Assembly (NCBI GenBank): GCA_910584365.1
Contig: CAJUAF010000024.1
Coordinates: forward strand, 1 to 38,267
Length of the DNA: 38,267 nucleotides
Direction of reading: 5' to 3'
DNA from: an uncultured Muribaculaceae bacterium
Lineage (GTDB): Bacteria; Bacteroidota; Bacteroidia; Bacteroidales; Muribaculaceae
Numbering within the stretch: position 1 is the first letter of the stretch; each line of letters begins with the position of its first letter. Under the pieces are notes generated by a model that was not told where the DNA came from, searched no databases, and saw only the letters and a program-made list of their open reading frames with translations. Both the position numbers and the translations under genes were made by a program. Positions 25,926-34,123 of this stretch are shown here, one piece after another.

Positions 25926-26531
25926 ATGGCTAGATACACAGGTCCCAAGACCAAAATCGCACGCAAATTTGGCGAACCCATCTTCGGCGAGGACAAAATC
26001 CTGAGCCGTCGCAACTTCCCCCCCGGCCAGCACGGACAGAACCGTCGCCGCAAGACTTCCGAGTACGGCACCCAGCTGCGCGAAAAGCAGAAGGCAAAAT
26101 ACACCTACGGCGTCCTTGAACGTCAGTTCCGCAACCTCTTCGAGAAAGCATCCTCCATGAAGGGTATCACCGGTGAAATCCTTCTCCAGCTTCTCGAAGG
26201 GCGCCTGGACAACGTCGTTTACCGCCTGGGAATCGCCAAGACCCGCGCCGCCGCCCGCCAGCTTGTCCTCCACAAGCACGTGACCGTCAACGGCCAGGTT
26301 GTCAACATCCCCTCCTTCGCCGTAGAGCCCGGAATGGTAATCGGTGTCCGCGAGAAATCCAAATCCCTGGAAGTCATCGCCGACTGCCTGGCAGGCTTCA
26401 ACCACAGCAAATACCCCTGGCTCGAATGGGACGAGTCAACCAAGAGCGGCAAACTGCTTCATGTCCCCACCCGCGAGGATATCCCCGAAAACATCAAGGA
26501 GCAGCTCATCGTCGAACTCTATTCCAAGTAA
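25926..26531 (+). CDS. rpsD: Small ribosomal subunit protein S4 (uS4), zinc-free form
   Basis: 201 residues. An assembly initiator of the 30S body and, in E. coli, the alpha-operon repressor. The N-terminus (MARYTGPKTKIARKFGEPIF) lacks the cysteine knuckle of the zinc form. The S4 RNA-binding domain is seen at GRLDNVVYRLGIAKTRAAAR and VLHKHVTVNGQVVNIPS. Confidence 0.98.
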   Translation: MARYTGPKTKIARKFGEPIFGEDKILSRRNFPPGQHGQNRRRKTSEYGTQLREKQKAKYTYGVLERQFRNLFEKASSMKGITGEILLQLLEGRLDNVVYRLGIAKTRAAARQLVLHKHVTVNGQVVNIPSFAVEPGMVIGVREKSKSLEVIADCLAGFNHSKYPWLEWDESTKSGKLLHVPTREDIPENIKEQLIVELYSK

Positions 26532-26550
26532 TCCGTAAACACCAAGATCC

Positions 26551-27543
26551 ATGGCTATTTTAGCATTCCAAAAACCTGACAAAGTCGTAATGTTGGAAGC
26601 CAACAGCTTCTACGGCAAGTTCGAGTTCAAGCCTTTGGAACCCGGCTATGGTATCACTGTGGGCAACGCCCTTCGCCGCGTACTTCTTTCCTCGCTCGAA
26701 GGCTATGCCATCTCCGCAATCAAGATTGACGGCGTAAAACACGAGTTTGATACCATCGCTGGCGTTAAGGAGGATGTAACAAACATCATCCTCAACCTCA
26801 AGAAGGTAGACCTGAAGCAGGTCACCGAAGATGCCGAGACAGAAAAAGCTTCCATACACGTGTCGGGTCAGGAAGTGTTCAAAGCCGGTGACATAGGCAA
26901 AGCCCTGACGGGCTTTGAAGTCCTCAACCCCGAGGAAGTCATCTGTCATCTGGATCCCGACGCAAGCTTCAACATCGAGGTTACCGTCAACAAGGGCCGC
27001 GGATGGGTTCCCGCCGATGAAAATCAGCTGGAAATCACCGACATCCAGACCCTTGCCATCGACTCCATCTATACCCCGATCAAGAACGTCAAGTATGCAG
27101 TCGAAAACTTCCGCGTAGACCAAAAGACCGACTACGAGAAACTTATCATCGAAATCACCACCAACGGCTCCATCCTCCCCAAAGACGCCCTCAAGGAGGC
27201 CGCCAAGATCCTGATTTACCATCTGATGCTTTTCTCGGATGACAAAATCACCATCGAGACAACCGAGGCCGACGGCGCTGAAGAATTCGATGAAGACGCT
27301 CTCCACATGCGCCAGCTCCTCAAGACAAAACTTGTCGACATGGACCTCTCCGTCCGTGCCCTCAACTGCCTCAAGAGCGCGGAAGTGGAAACCCTCGGCG
27401 AACTGGTGGTCTTCAACAAGACCGACCTGCTGAAATTCCGCAACTTCGGTAAAAAGTCGCTGACGGAACTCGACGAACTCCTTGCCAACCTCGGCTTGTC
27501 GTTCGGCATGGATATTTCCAAATACAAACTCGACAAAGAGTAA
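26551..27543 (+). CDS. rpoA: DNA-directed RNA polymerase alpha subunit
   Basis: 330 residues. The N-terminal domain (1 to about 235), for dimerisation and beta/beta' assembly, contains EPGYGITVGNALRRVLLSSL. A flexible acidic linker (GAEEFDEDAL) leads to the C-terminal domain with helix-hairpin-helix (SVRALNCLKSAEVETLGELV, then LLKFRNFGKKSLTELDELL), which contacts regulators and UP DNA. Usual place between rpsD and rplQ, 19 bases after rpsD. Confidence 0.98.
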   Translation: MAILAFQKPDKVVMLEANSFYGKFEFKPLEPGYGITVGNALRRVLLSSLEGYAISAIKIDGVKHEFDTIAGVKEDVTNIILNLKKVDLKQVTEDAETEKASIHVSGQEVFKAGDIGKALTGFEVLNPEEVICHLDPDASFNIEVTVNKGRGWVPADENQLEITDIQTLAIDSIYTPIKNVKYAVENFRVDQKTDYEKLIIEITTNGSILPKDALKEAAKILIYHLMLFSDDKITIETTEADGAEEFDEDALHMRQLLKTKLVDMDLSVRALNCLKSAEVETLGELVVFNKTDLLKFRNFGKKSLTELDELLANLGLSFGMDISKYKLDKE

Positions 27544-27558
27544 AACAGAACAACAACG

Positions 27559-28044
27559 ATGAGACACAATAAATCATTCAACCATCTTTCCCGCAAGAAA
27601 GCCCATCGCGACGCCCTGCTGGCCAACATGACCATTTCTCTTATCAAACACAAGAGAATCTTCACCACCCTGGCAAAGGCTAAAGCCCTGCGTATGTACG
27701 CCGAGCCCCTGATCAACCGCGCCAAAGAAGACTCCATGGCCAACCGCCGCCTGGTATTCTCCTATCTCCAGAACAAGGAAGCCGTCACCGAACTCTTCCG
27801 CGAAATCTCCCAGAAGATCGCCGACCGTCCCGGAGGCTACACCCGTATCCTCAAGACCGGCAACCGCCTGGGCGACAACGCCAAGACCTGCTTCATCGAG
27901 CTGGTAGACTACAACGAGAATATGCTCAAGGACAAGAAGACCGAAAAGAAAGGCCGCACACGCCGTTCCCGCAAGTCCTCTGCCGCCGCCGAAGCAGCCC
28001 CTGCTGCCGAAGCACCCGCAACCGAGGCTCCCGCCGCCGAATAA
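27559..28044 (+). CDS. rplQ: Large ribosomal subunit protein L17 (bL17) with Ala/Glu-rich tail
   Basis: 161 residues. The first about 120 are the standard protein (MRHNKSFNHLSRKKAHRDAL; ITRI-type end seen as GGYTRILKTGNRLGDNAKT). The tail adds KKGRTRRSRKSSAAAEAAP and repeats of A, E, P and T to the end, likely disordered. Such extensions occur in Bacteroidetes L17. Last gene of the operon; two hairpins follow. Confidence 0.96.
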   Translation: MRHNKSFNHLSRKKAHRDALLANMTISLIKHKRIFTTLAKAKALRMYAEPLINRAKEDSMANRRLVFSYLQNKEAVTELFREISQKIADRPGGYTRILKTGNRLGDNAKTCFIELVDYNENMLKDKKTEKKGRTRRSRKSSAAAEAAPAAEAPATEAPAAE

Positions 28045-28058
28045 CATCCCGCCAACAC

Positions 28059-28080
28059 GTGTCCCCCTCCGCGGGGACAC
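28059..28080 (+). other. First 3' hairpin after rplQ
   Basis: GTGTCCCC (28059-28066) pairs with GGGGACAC (28073-28080) around a 6-base loop, 14 bases past the rplQ stop. It has no U tract and is followed within 16 bases by the real terminator, so it probably protects the 3' end or helps termination. Confidence 0.55.
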
Positions 28081-28095
28081 CTCCCCCTATATCCA

Positions 28096-28133
28096 CAACG
28101 TCTGCGGACCCCGTTCCGCAGACGTTGCGTTTT
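28096..28133 (+). terminator. Intrinsic terminator of the ribosomal operon
   Basis: CAACGTCTGCGG (28096-28107) pairs perfectly with CCGCAGACGTTG (28116-28127) around an 8-base loop. CG and four T follow, then more C and T. This closes the str-S10-spc-alpha cluster. Confidence 0.85.
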
Positions 28134-28208
28134 CCCCCCTTTTACTATCCTCCATCCTGCATCTGTCATACCCCCCTTCTATCCACCATATCCATCTTCC
28201 CCTTTCCT

Positions 28209-30050
28209 ATGCCTGTCAGTGAAATCTGCCACAAAGAAACATCCCGGTTTGCCCGTGATATAGTCCGATTCGTAAGGCATTATCCGTTATTTTGTTTCGG
28301 TATAATGATTGCTGTGGCGGTAGTAACGCAGTTTATTATATTCTCCCGATGTTCCGGCGCGATAATTGTCAACCGGTATAATATCCTGAATTTTATTGTT
28401 ACAGAAAGCGCCACATCGTTGATGCTGCTTTTTATTCTTCCTGGACGATGTCGGTGGATGGCACTTGCAATACCCTGTCTGGCAATGATTAGCCAGGTCG
28501 TAAATGCAGTGTATTTTAAGTATTTCAGAGATATATTTGCAATTTCTGATATAAAGAGAATAATAGATCTTGATACAGATATTCTGCATTTTGCGTTTGA
28601 TGAGTTGGCAATTTGGCAACTTCTCTTAGTGGCCTCATTTACAATATTATTAGGATTTTATATCAGATACAGAAAATGGATAGAAAATTCACAAATGGCG
28701 ATGCGATGGCGCATGACAGGATTTACAGTTTCTGTTTTGGGTGTGTTCTTCGGATTTTGGATAATATTGGGAAATACTCTGACAGATAAAGAATTGAGAG
28801 GAAACCGATTTGCGGAAGCTGCCAAAATCTATAAGGCTCAGCAAGCATCTGGAATAAACTATGTTGCAAAATGGGGGTATTCATCCTATTATTTGGCTCA
28901 GCTGGTCCCTGGTTTTAGCCGTAATGATCTAACCCAAAAAGATATAACAGATATAAAAGCCTATATAAGCAGGCAAAAAAAGACCTTTTCCGGTCATGAG
29001 ATTTTCGCGGCTAACAGAAACAAACGGCTGATACTCATAATTGTGGAATCATGGAGTTCTTCTACGTTCCATAAAAAGATCAACGGGATGGCAGTAACGC
29101 CATTTCTGGATTCGTTGTCAACGGCTGCCGGTACAATTTTTATCCCGGGCGTCCGTACTCAGGTTAGAGGTGGAGTCAGTTCAGATGCCCATCTGATGTA
29201 TAATACCGGGTTATATCCTTTACATTCGGGATGTGCAGCAAATGAATCCCGTTTACCGGATATGCCTACATTGGCACGTCAATTGGCTCCTGAAGGGAAT
29301 TCAGCCGAAATTTTTGGAGAACCCTATGATCATTATTCTCACGGAAAAACAAATAAGGCGTGGGGATACGGCGACGTTATTTGCGGCAAAGTTTTTGAAG
29401 ACAATCATGTCAAAAGATGTGACTTGGTAGACCCGATACTTTTTGCAGAAGCATCCCGGTATCTCGATGAGCATCCCGATATTAAATTACTGACATTGTG
29501 TACTTTGGGAATGCATGGTGATGCGCAGGCTTATTCGTTGAAGAAATATTTCCCACATAACACCGGATGTGATTATAAAAGATGCAAATGGCTTGAGATG
29601 ACAAGTCTTTTTGACAGATTATTGCAAGAGTTTATAGAGACTCTAAAAAGCAATGGGGAATATGACAAAAGCGTAATAGTCCTGGCTTCCGATCACGTCC
29701 CTCATAGATTTAGATCAAACGATCCGCAATTAATTCCATTAATGATATTGAACAGCGGTATAAGTTTATGCTCAAATGAGCAGATTGGTCAAATCGATGT
29801 GTTTCCTACCTTACTGGATGTCATGGGTGTCCTGGATGATTCAGCTTGGCCTGGTTTCGGTGAAAGCTTTTTTCGGAAGAGTTTGTCCACGATTGCTTTC
29901 GGAAGAAATTTCGATTGTCTTTATACGGATTCGTTAGAACATCCTGATGAATACGAAGAACTTCAACACCGTTACCGTCTTTCTGAACGTATGCTGATGG
30001 GATCAGTCGATTATCCATTTTTAAAACGACGTTGCAAGAAAACAGGCTAA
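28209..30050 (+). CDS. LtaS/sulfatase-fold membrane phosphotransferase-like protein
   Basis: 613 residues from the ATG at 28209; the open frame runs further upstream but only through terminator sequence. Five membrane segments (about 26-46, 58-78, 84-102, 134-152, 170-188) precede an outer alkaline-phosphatase-fold domain, the layout of LtaS, MdoB and related enzymes that move phosphoglycerol or phosphoethanolamine onto glycans or lipids. Metal and active-site motifs: LILIIVESWSSS with E280, RGGVSSDAHLM with S324/S325 where LtaS has the nucleophile Thr, LGMHGDA with H437, and ASDHVPHRF with D495/H496. Exact substrate unknown. GC content is well below that of the ribosomal genes upstream, which suggests a separate origin. 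No promoter box is seen in the pyrimidine-rich 75 bases upstream. Confidence 0.8.
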   Translation: MPVSEICHKETSRFARDIVRFVRHYPLFCFGIMIAVAVVTQFIIFSRCSGAIIVNRYNILNFIVTESATSLMLLFILPGRCRWMALAIPCLAMISQVVNAVYFKYFRDIFAISDIKRIIDLDTDILHFAFDELAIWQLLLVASFTILLGFYIRYRKWIENSQMAMRWRMTGFTVSVLGVFFGFWIILGNTLTDKELRGNRFAEAAKIYKAQQASGINYVAKWGYSSYYLAQLVPGFSRNDLTQKDITDIKAYISRQKKTFSGHEIFAANRNKRLILIIVESWSSSTFHKKINGMAVTPFLDSLSTAAGTIFIPGVRTQVRGGVSSDAHLMYNTGLYPLHSGCAANESRLPDMPTLARQLAPEGNSAEIFGEPYDHYSHGKTNKAWGYGDVICGKVFEDNHVKRCDLVDPILFAEASRYLDEHPDIKLLTLCTLGMHGDAQAYSLKKYFPHNTGCDYKRCKWLEMTSLFDRLLQEFIETLKSNGEYDKSVIVLASDHVPHRFRSNDPQLIPLMILNSGISLCSNEQIGQIDVFPTLLDVMGVLDDSAWPGFGESFFRKSLSTIAFGRNFDCLYTDSLEHPDEYEELQHRYRLSERMLMGSVDYPFLKRRCKKTG

Positions 30051-30308
30051 CGCAGGTTATTCAGGGCTTTAAACAGCGGGATAAACGGGAGAAATAAGCA
30101 GGTTGAAGAAATCTGCCAGCAAATGTACTTAAGCGTAGAAAAATTCTGTGTTGTGATAGCGGATGGACAATACGGTTACGCATTGAATATAGACGTATTT
30201 CTCCATATTGCGGACGGTATATTTGGGGGTTGTCCGCAATCTCGTTAAGAAATTCAGAAAGCCTGGAGTCATAATCGGCAGTTTTATCTGCCAGTCGTTG
30301 AGGGGCGT
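30051..30308. other. Intergenic stretch without a supported gene
   Basis: A minus-strand frame of 84 codons (30315-30061) starts with ATG but resembles nothing I know and has no promoter box. With the transposase relic next to it, this looks like decayed sequence from earlier insertions. Confidence 0.3.
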
Positions 30309-30530
30309 TCAGCATGGCGAGATATAACTGTGGATCAGAATCGATTTTCCTGATTTCTTTGGGAAAAAGCAGAATGCAGCTATGTTACTCAGGGCGCCGG
30401 AAAGACGCCGCGGCCTATTGCGATGCAATTTGCTATCTCGGACCTTATGTTTTTTGAACTCTGATGAAAAATACTTGCAGAATTTATCTATCATTACTAA
30501 TATTTCAGTAATTTTGTTGTCGGTGAGCAA
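30309..30530 (-). pseudogene. Internally deleted IS982-type transposase relic
   Basis: A 73-codon frame opening with TTG. Its first about 45 residues (LTDNKITEILVMIDKFCKYF, then HRNRPRRLS) look like the N-terminus of the IS982-type transposases common in Bacteroidales. They continue without a break into NIAAFCFFPKKSGKSI, which looks like the extreme C-terminus of the same family. About 200 or more residues of the middle, including the catalytic DDE region, are missing, so it cannot transpose. Clear terminal inverted repeats were not found. Family assignment is from memory of the motifs. Confidence 0.45.
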
Positions 30531-30642
30531 AGCTATAAGAGTATTGGTTTGAGATTCAGCACTATAAATTGAATACCCGTATAGCTAACCACCGAATTTT
30601 CAATCATTTAATTTCACCGAACTCACGTTAAACATAGAACCT

Positions 30643-31491
30643 ATGAAGAAGCTGAGTATAAATCCTATCGGAGGTTTAGCCAACAGAATGAGAGCGATTG
30701 CATCAGGAATATCCCTTGCACATGAGCTAGATGCTGATTTTGAAATAATCTGGGCTGTAAACGATGAATTATATGCCCGTTTCGACGATATTTTTGAAGT
30801 TCCGGAGATACTTAAAAATAAAATCCAATACCCAAGGAAAATCAAATATGCTTTTTCATATTCAGTCCCGCGTAAAAAAAATCTTTTTGTATCTTCAGTC
30901 TTCTTGAAAAGGTTCAATAGATGCTTATTATCAGATATTAAAGACTGGAAATTAACAGAAAATGATGAAAAATCTCATTTGCTACAATATTTTTCTGGTA
31001 CAAAAGATCTAAGTGGATATATACAGGGAGGAACAAATTTTTTCCCATATCAACCTGGCTTTTATCGAAGTTTATTTTCTCCTAAAAAAAACATACAGGT
31101 TGAAATCGATGAGGTCATCCTCAGAATGGGACCTTTACGTACTGGGGTGCATATAAGACGTACAGATAATACTCAGTCGATATGTCATAGTCCTTTAGAA
31201 ATATTTAAGGAAAATATTATTGATTTATTGGGAAACAATCCTGAGATGAAGTTCTATTTAGCTACCGATTCAGAAACTGTGAAATCGGACTTCAAAAAGC
31301 TATTCAAAACGGCTTTGATTTGCGATGATAATCCGGCATCCCGCACTACTCTTTCAGGAATAAGAAGTGCAGTGAAGGAAATGTTTATTCTCTCCCGATG
31401 CCAGACTATCTACGGATCATATTACAGTTCTTTCTCTGAGGCGGCCGCTTTGTTGGGAGATGTTACGCTTGAAACTATTTATCGGCCTTGA
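30643..31491 (+). CDS. Fucosyltransferase-like glycosyltransferase
   Basis: 282 residues, no signal peptide or membrane helix, so cytosolic. The N-terminus has a glycine-rich nucleotide-sugar motif (NPIGGLANRMRAIASGISLA). GVHIRRTD (168-175) is the HxRxTD signature that binds GDP-fucose in alpha-1,2/1,6 and protein O-fucosyltransferases. FYLATDSE (205-211) and YGSYYSSFSEAAAL (257-270) complete the GT-B pattern. It is probably involved in capsule, O-antigen or glycoprotein fucosylation. Acceptor unknown. Strongly AT-rich (about 30-40% GC), so likely acquired. It stands alone, with no clear promoter box, between the IS982 relic and ispF. Confidence 0.65.
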   Translation: MKKLSINPIGGLANRMRAIASGISLAHELDADFEIIWAVNDELYARFDDIFEVPEILKNKIQYPRKIKYAFSYSVPRKKNLFVSSVFLKRFNRCLLSDIKDWKLTENDEKSHLLQYFSGTKDLSGYIQGGTNFFPYQPGFYRSLFSPKKNIQVEIDEVILRMGPLRTGVHIRRTDNTQSICHSPLEIFKENIIDLLGNNPEMKFYLATDSETVKSDFKKLFKTALICDDNPASRTTLSGIRSAVKEMFILSRCQTIYGSYYSSFSEAAALLGDVTLETIYRP

Positions 31492-31507
31492 ATAACGACT
31501 GTTATTC
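31490..31507. terminator. Inverted repeat at the fucosyltransferase-like gene stop
   Basis: GAATAAC-GACT-GTTATTC overlaps the stop codon region. It could terminate the plus-strand gene and/or the ispF operon coming from the other side, but it is AT-rich and lacks a U tract on either strand, so support is weak. Confidence 0.25.
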
Positions 31508-31596
31508 TGCAATGGAAGAAGACTATCGGGATAGATTCTTTTTCGGCTTGAGCCTAATATCTCCTTATGTGATTTGCTATTACTTAAAACATTTAT

Positions 31597-32073
31597 CTAC
31601 AAAGATAGGAGTGCTGTGGCCTGGGCGGCTATACCCTCGCCACGGCCGGTGAAGCCGAGGTGTTCGGTGGTGGTGACTTTGACAGAGACGAAGTCGGGGG
31701 AGAGGTTAAGATCTGTGGCGACGTTCTCTAACATCGAAGGAATATAGGGGAGGAGTTTGGGCGCCTGGGCAATGATGGTGATATCGACGTTTACGGGGCG
31801 GAGGTTGCGCTGCTCGCGGATTATGCGGAGGGTCTCACGCAGGAGCTGACGCGAGTCTGCGCCCTTGTAGCGCGGATCAGTATCAGGAAAGTGGTAGCCG
31901 ATGTCACGGAGAGCAGCCGCGCCAAGGAGGGCGTCGCAGAGGGCGTGGAGGGCCACGTCGGCATCGCTGTGGCCGAGTAGGCCGCGGTCGTATGGGATTT
32001 CTACGCCGCACAGTATTAGTTTGCGGTCAGGTACAAGACGATGGACGTCGAAGCCGTTGCCGATTCGGAACAT
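31597..32073 (-). CDS. ispF: 2-C-methyl-D-erythritol 2,4-cyclodiphosphate synthase
   Basis: 158 residues, complete. It makes the cyclic diphosphate of the MEP isoprenoid pathway in the cytosol. Zinc ligands D9 and H11 (GFDVHRL) and H43 (DVALHALCDALLGAA) are present, as are DIGYHFPDTDP and FTGRGEGIAAQA. It is the last gene of the rdgB-porZ-hypothetical-porV-ispF row, 150 bases after porV. Confidence 0.97.
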   Translation of the reverse strand: MFRIGNGFDVHRLVPDRKLILCGVEIPYDRGLLGHSDADVALHALCDALLGAAALRDIGYHFPDTDPRYKGADSRQLLRETLRIIREQRNLRPVNVDITIIAQAPKLLPYIPSMLENVATDLNLSPDFVSVKVTTTEHLGFTGRGEGIAAQATALLSL

Positions 32074-32223
32074 AACAGAGGGGTAAAAAGGGCCAGACTG
32101 AAGTCCGGCGCAGGAAACAAATCGATTGCCTGGAGAATGATGTTAATAGGGGGATGCTTCTCTCGGGGCGGAGAGGGAAAGCGGGTGAGGAGGAAAGAAT
32201 TAATAATCGGGGGCGGAAGCGGC

Positions 32224-33474
32224 TTATTTGCGGCGGCCAATGAGGTCCCGAAGGCCATCCATGTCGAAGGTAAGGGTGAAACGGAGGGTCTGGTCGAGAG
32301 GGGAGGTCTGAGCCGTGGCGAGCATATAGGCGGCGTCGAGGCGTACTACGTTAAGGGAGAAGCCGGCACCGAAACCGAAGTATTGGCGGTTGCCTTTATA
32401 CTGGCTTTCGTGGTAATAGCCTGCGCGGAGGAAGAACTGCTGGTTATAGTTGTACTCAGCTCCCAGGGAGTAACTGATTTCGCGGAGTTCCTCCTTGAAG
32501 CCACCGGGCGCATCGGAAAAAGATTTGAAAATACCAGTGATGGGCGAGATGGTCTCCCAGTTGTTTAGGGCTTCGGCGTAGGCGGCTTCATCGACCTGTC
32601 CGTCGTCATCCCGATAGTCGTCGCGGCGTGGGCGCGTGGGGACAAGGAGTTTGTTCAGGTCGAGGCTGATGGCAAGATTATGGTAATCAGCCAGAGGGAA
32701 CATGAACGAAGCTCCCAGACGGAAATTCGTCGGCAGGAAGGCGGGGGGCTGTCCTTCGGGTGAAACTTTCGTACCGATATTCGAGATGTCCCAGCCCCAG
32801 GAGAACTGACACTCGCTTTGTCCGACAATAGGGTAGGTGACAAAATATCCCGATAAGTCGGCCGAGAATGCGGAGGCTCCGCTGGGCTGTGTGGAGGTGC
32901 TGGAGGCACCGAAGCCGAGGTCGGAATAGATGTAACGGAATACTACACCCATAGAAAATTTTTCCGAGAGTTTACGGGAGTAACCTATGTCGAAAGCCAT
33001 TTCATAGGGGTTGACACTTTCGTTCACACCACCGATACTCTGGGAGTTCACTTCACCCAGGGAGAAGTAGCGCAGCGAAGCACTAATGGCCTGATTGTCA
33101 TTGCTGCCGATTTTCCAGTAACCGGCCAGATTCGCAAGGAAGATGTCGTTGACAAGTTTGCGGAGCCAGGGGGTATAGCTCAGGGCAACGGCGCCCTGGG
33201 AATATGCGAAAGCGTATTTCGAAGGGTTCCAGAACTGGGAGTTAGCATCCGGGTCCGTGGCAGCACCGAGGTCTCCCATCGAGGCGCCGCGGGCATCGGG
33301 TGCGATTCCGAGGGAGGTTACGCCGGTCTGGACGGGGTTGAACTCATTCTTGATCTGGTCATCGGCAAGGGCAACAGGAGCCGCAGCCGATACCAGCGCA
33401 AGCATGGCGGTTCCGGAGGCAAAAATCTTCGTGATGGAAGATTTGGATTTATATCTGGAGGAGGATGTCATCAT
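32224..33474 (-). CDS. porV: Type IX secretion outer-membrane protein PorV (LptO)
   Basis: 416 residues. Signal peptide with basic start and cleavage near ALVSAAAPVALA (about residue 37). The FadL-like barrel family of PorV is clear: VQTGVTSLGIAPDARGASMG, NSQFWNPSKYAFA, and a C-terminal strand LRFTLTFDMDGL. In Porphyromonas and Flavobacterium PorV is a shuttle that carries cargo with a type IX C-terminal domain from the translocon to the PorU sortase. Two Met codons open the frame; either may be used. The neighbouring porZ supports the call. porU is not in this window. Confidence 0.9.
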   Translation of the reverse strand: MMTSSSRYKSKSSITKIFASGTAMLALVSAAAPVALADDQIKNEFNPVQTGVTSLGIAPDARGASMGDLGAATDPDANSQFWNPSKYAFAYSQGAVALSYTPWLRKLVNDIFLANLAGYWKIGSNDNQAISASLRYFSLGEVNSQSIGGVNESVNPYEMAFDIGYSRKLSEKFSMGVVFRYIYSDLGFGASSTSTQPSGASAFSADLSGYFVTYPIVGQSECQFSWGWDISNIGTKVSPEGQPPAFLPTNFRLGASFMFPLADYHNLAISLDLNKLLVPTRPRRDDYRDDDGQVDEAAYAEALNNWETISPITGIFKSFSDAPGGFKEELREISYSLGAEYNYNQQFFLRAGYYHESQYKGNRQYFGFGAGFSLNVVRLDAAYMLATAQTSPLDQTLRFTLTFDMDGLRDLIGRRK

Positions 33475-33592
33475 TGCTGTCAGAGGTATTAATGGGGTAG
33501 TCCTGGGCCGATAGAGGTAAAATCGGGTCGGAGAACCGTAGAAAGCATCAGCGGCTCTTGTTAATATAACTTCAAAATGTTGTTTTTATTGC

Positions 33593-34123
33593 CTACAACC
33601 GGCTCAGGGGGATGAGGAAATACAGAATCCTTTCCCGGGAAAGGGTTGCCTGCTGTTCAAGTTCGGCCGCCATGGCGTTGACGGCTGTGTTGACTGTCGG
33701 ATGGCAGAGAAGCCGCTGGATATAATTGAAGGAATTATCGCACAGGGCTTCCACTTCAGATGCTTCCAGGCCACAGGCGTGCTGCCCTTCCTCAATCAGA
33801 TGCAGCACCAGGGAGCGGCGCACATCTCGCTCGGGATTCGTCTTCCGGCGTGCCAGGGTGCGGGAAAGCATATTTGCCAGTACCATCGCCGTTACCAGCT
33901 GGAAGTGTTTCAGAGAGGACGCCCAGACGCTTTTTACCGAAAGATTCGGATTTGAGGTTACAAAGAAATCGGGTGTGAAAGTAATGCCTGCATCAGCCGG
34001 CGCGTCAAGGGAGAGGGTGCCGATATATTGTTCGGCATCATAGACGAACAGCGCCATTGCCATACCGCACAGGCCGAATGCGCGGTCTGTGCGGTCTGTA
34101 TATTTGAGTGATATGGGTGTCAT
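33593..34123 (-). CDS. Conserved-looking hypothetical protein coupled to porZ
   Basis: 176 residues, no signal peptide or membrane helix, mixed alpha/beta, probably cytosolic. Its ATG (34123-34121) shares one base with the porZ stop (TGATG), so the two are translated together. The C-terminal half is helical (for example NMLSRTLARRKTNPERDVRR). I do not recognise the family. The position between porZ and porV suggests a link to type IX secretion or only shared transcription; nothing in the sequence decides this. 118 bases separate it from porV. Confidence 0.65.
   Translation of the reverse strand: MTPISLKYTDRTDRAFGLCGMAMALFVYDAEQYIGTLSLDAPADAGITFTPDFFVTSNPNLSVKSVWASSLKHFQLVTAMVLANMLSRTLARRKTNPERDVRRSLVLHLIEEGQHACGLEASEVEALCDNSFNYIQRLLCHPTVNTAVNAMAAELEQQATLSRERILYFLIPLSRL

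Noticed and set aside
30061..30315. 84-codon frame next to the IS982-type relic as a real gene
   Set aside because: Has an ATG but no promoter, no recognised motif, and lies among decayed insertion sequence.
33475..33592. Promoter directly upstream of porV
   Set aside because: No TAnnTTTG on the minus strand in this gap; porV probably shares transcription with porZ.
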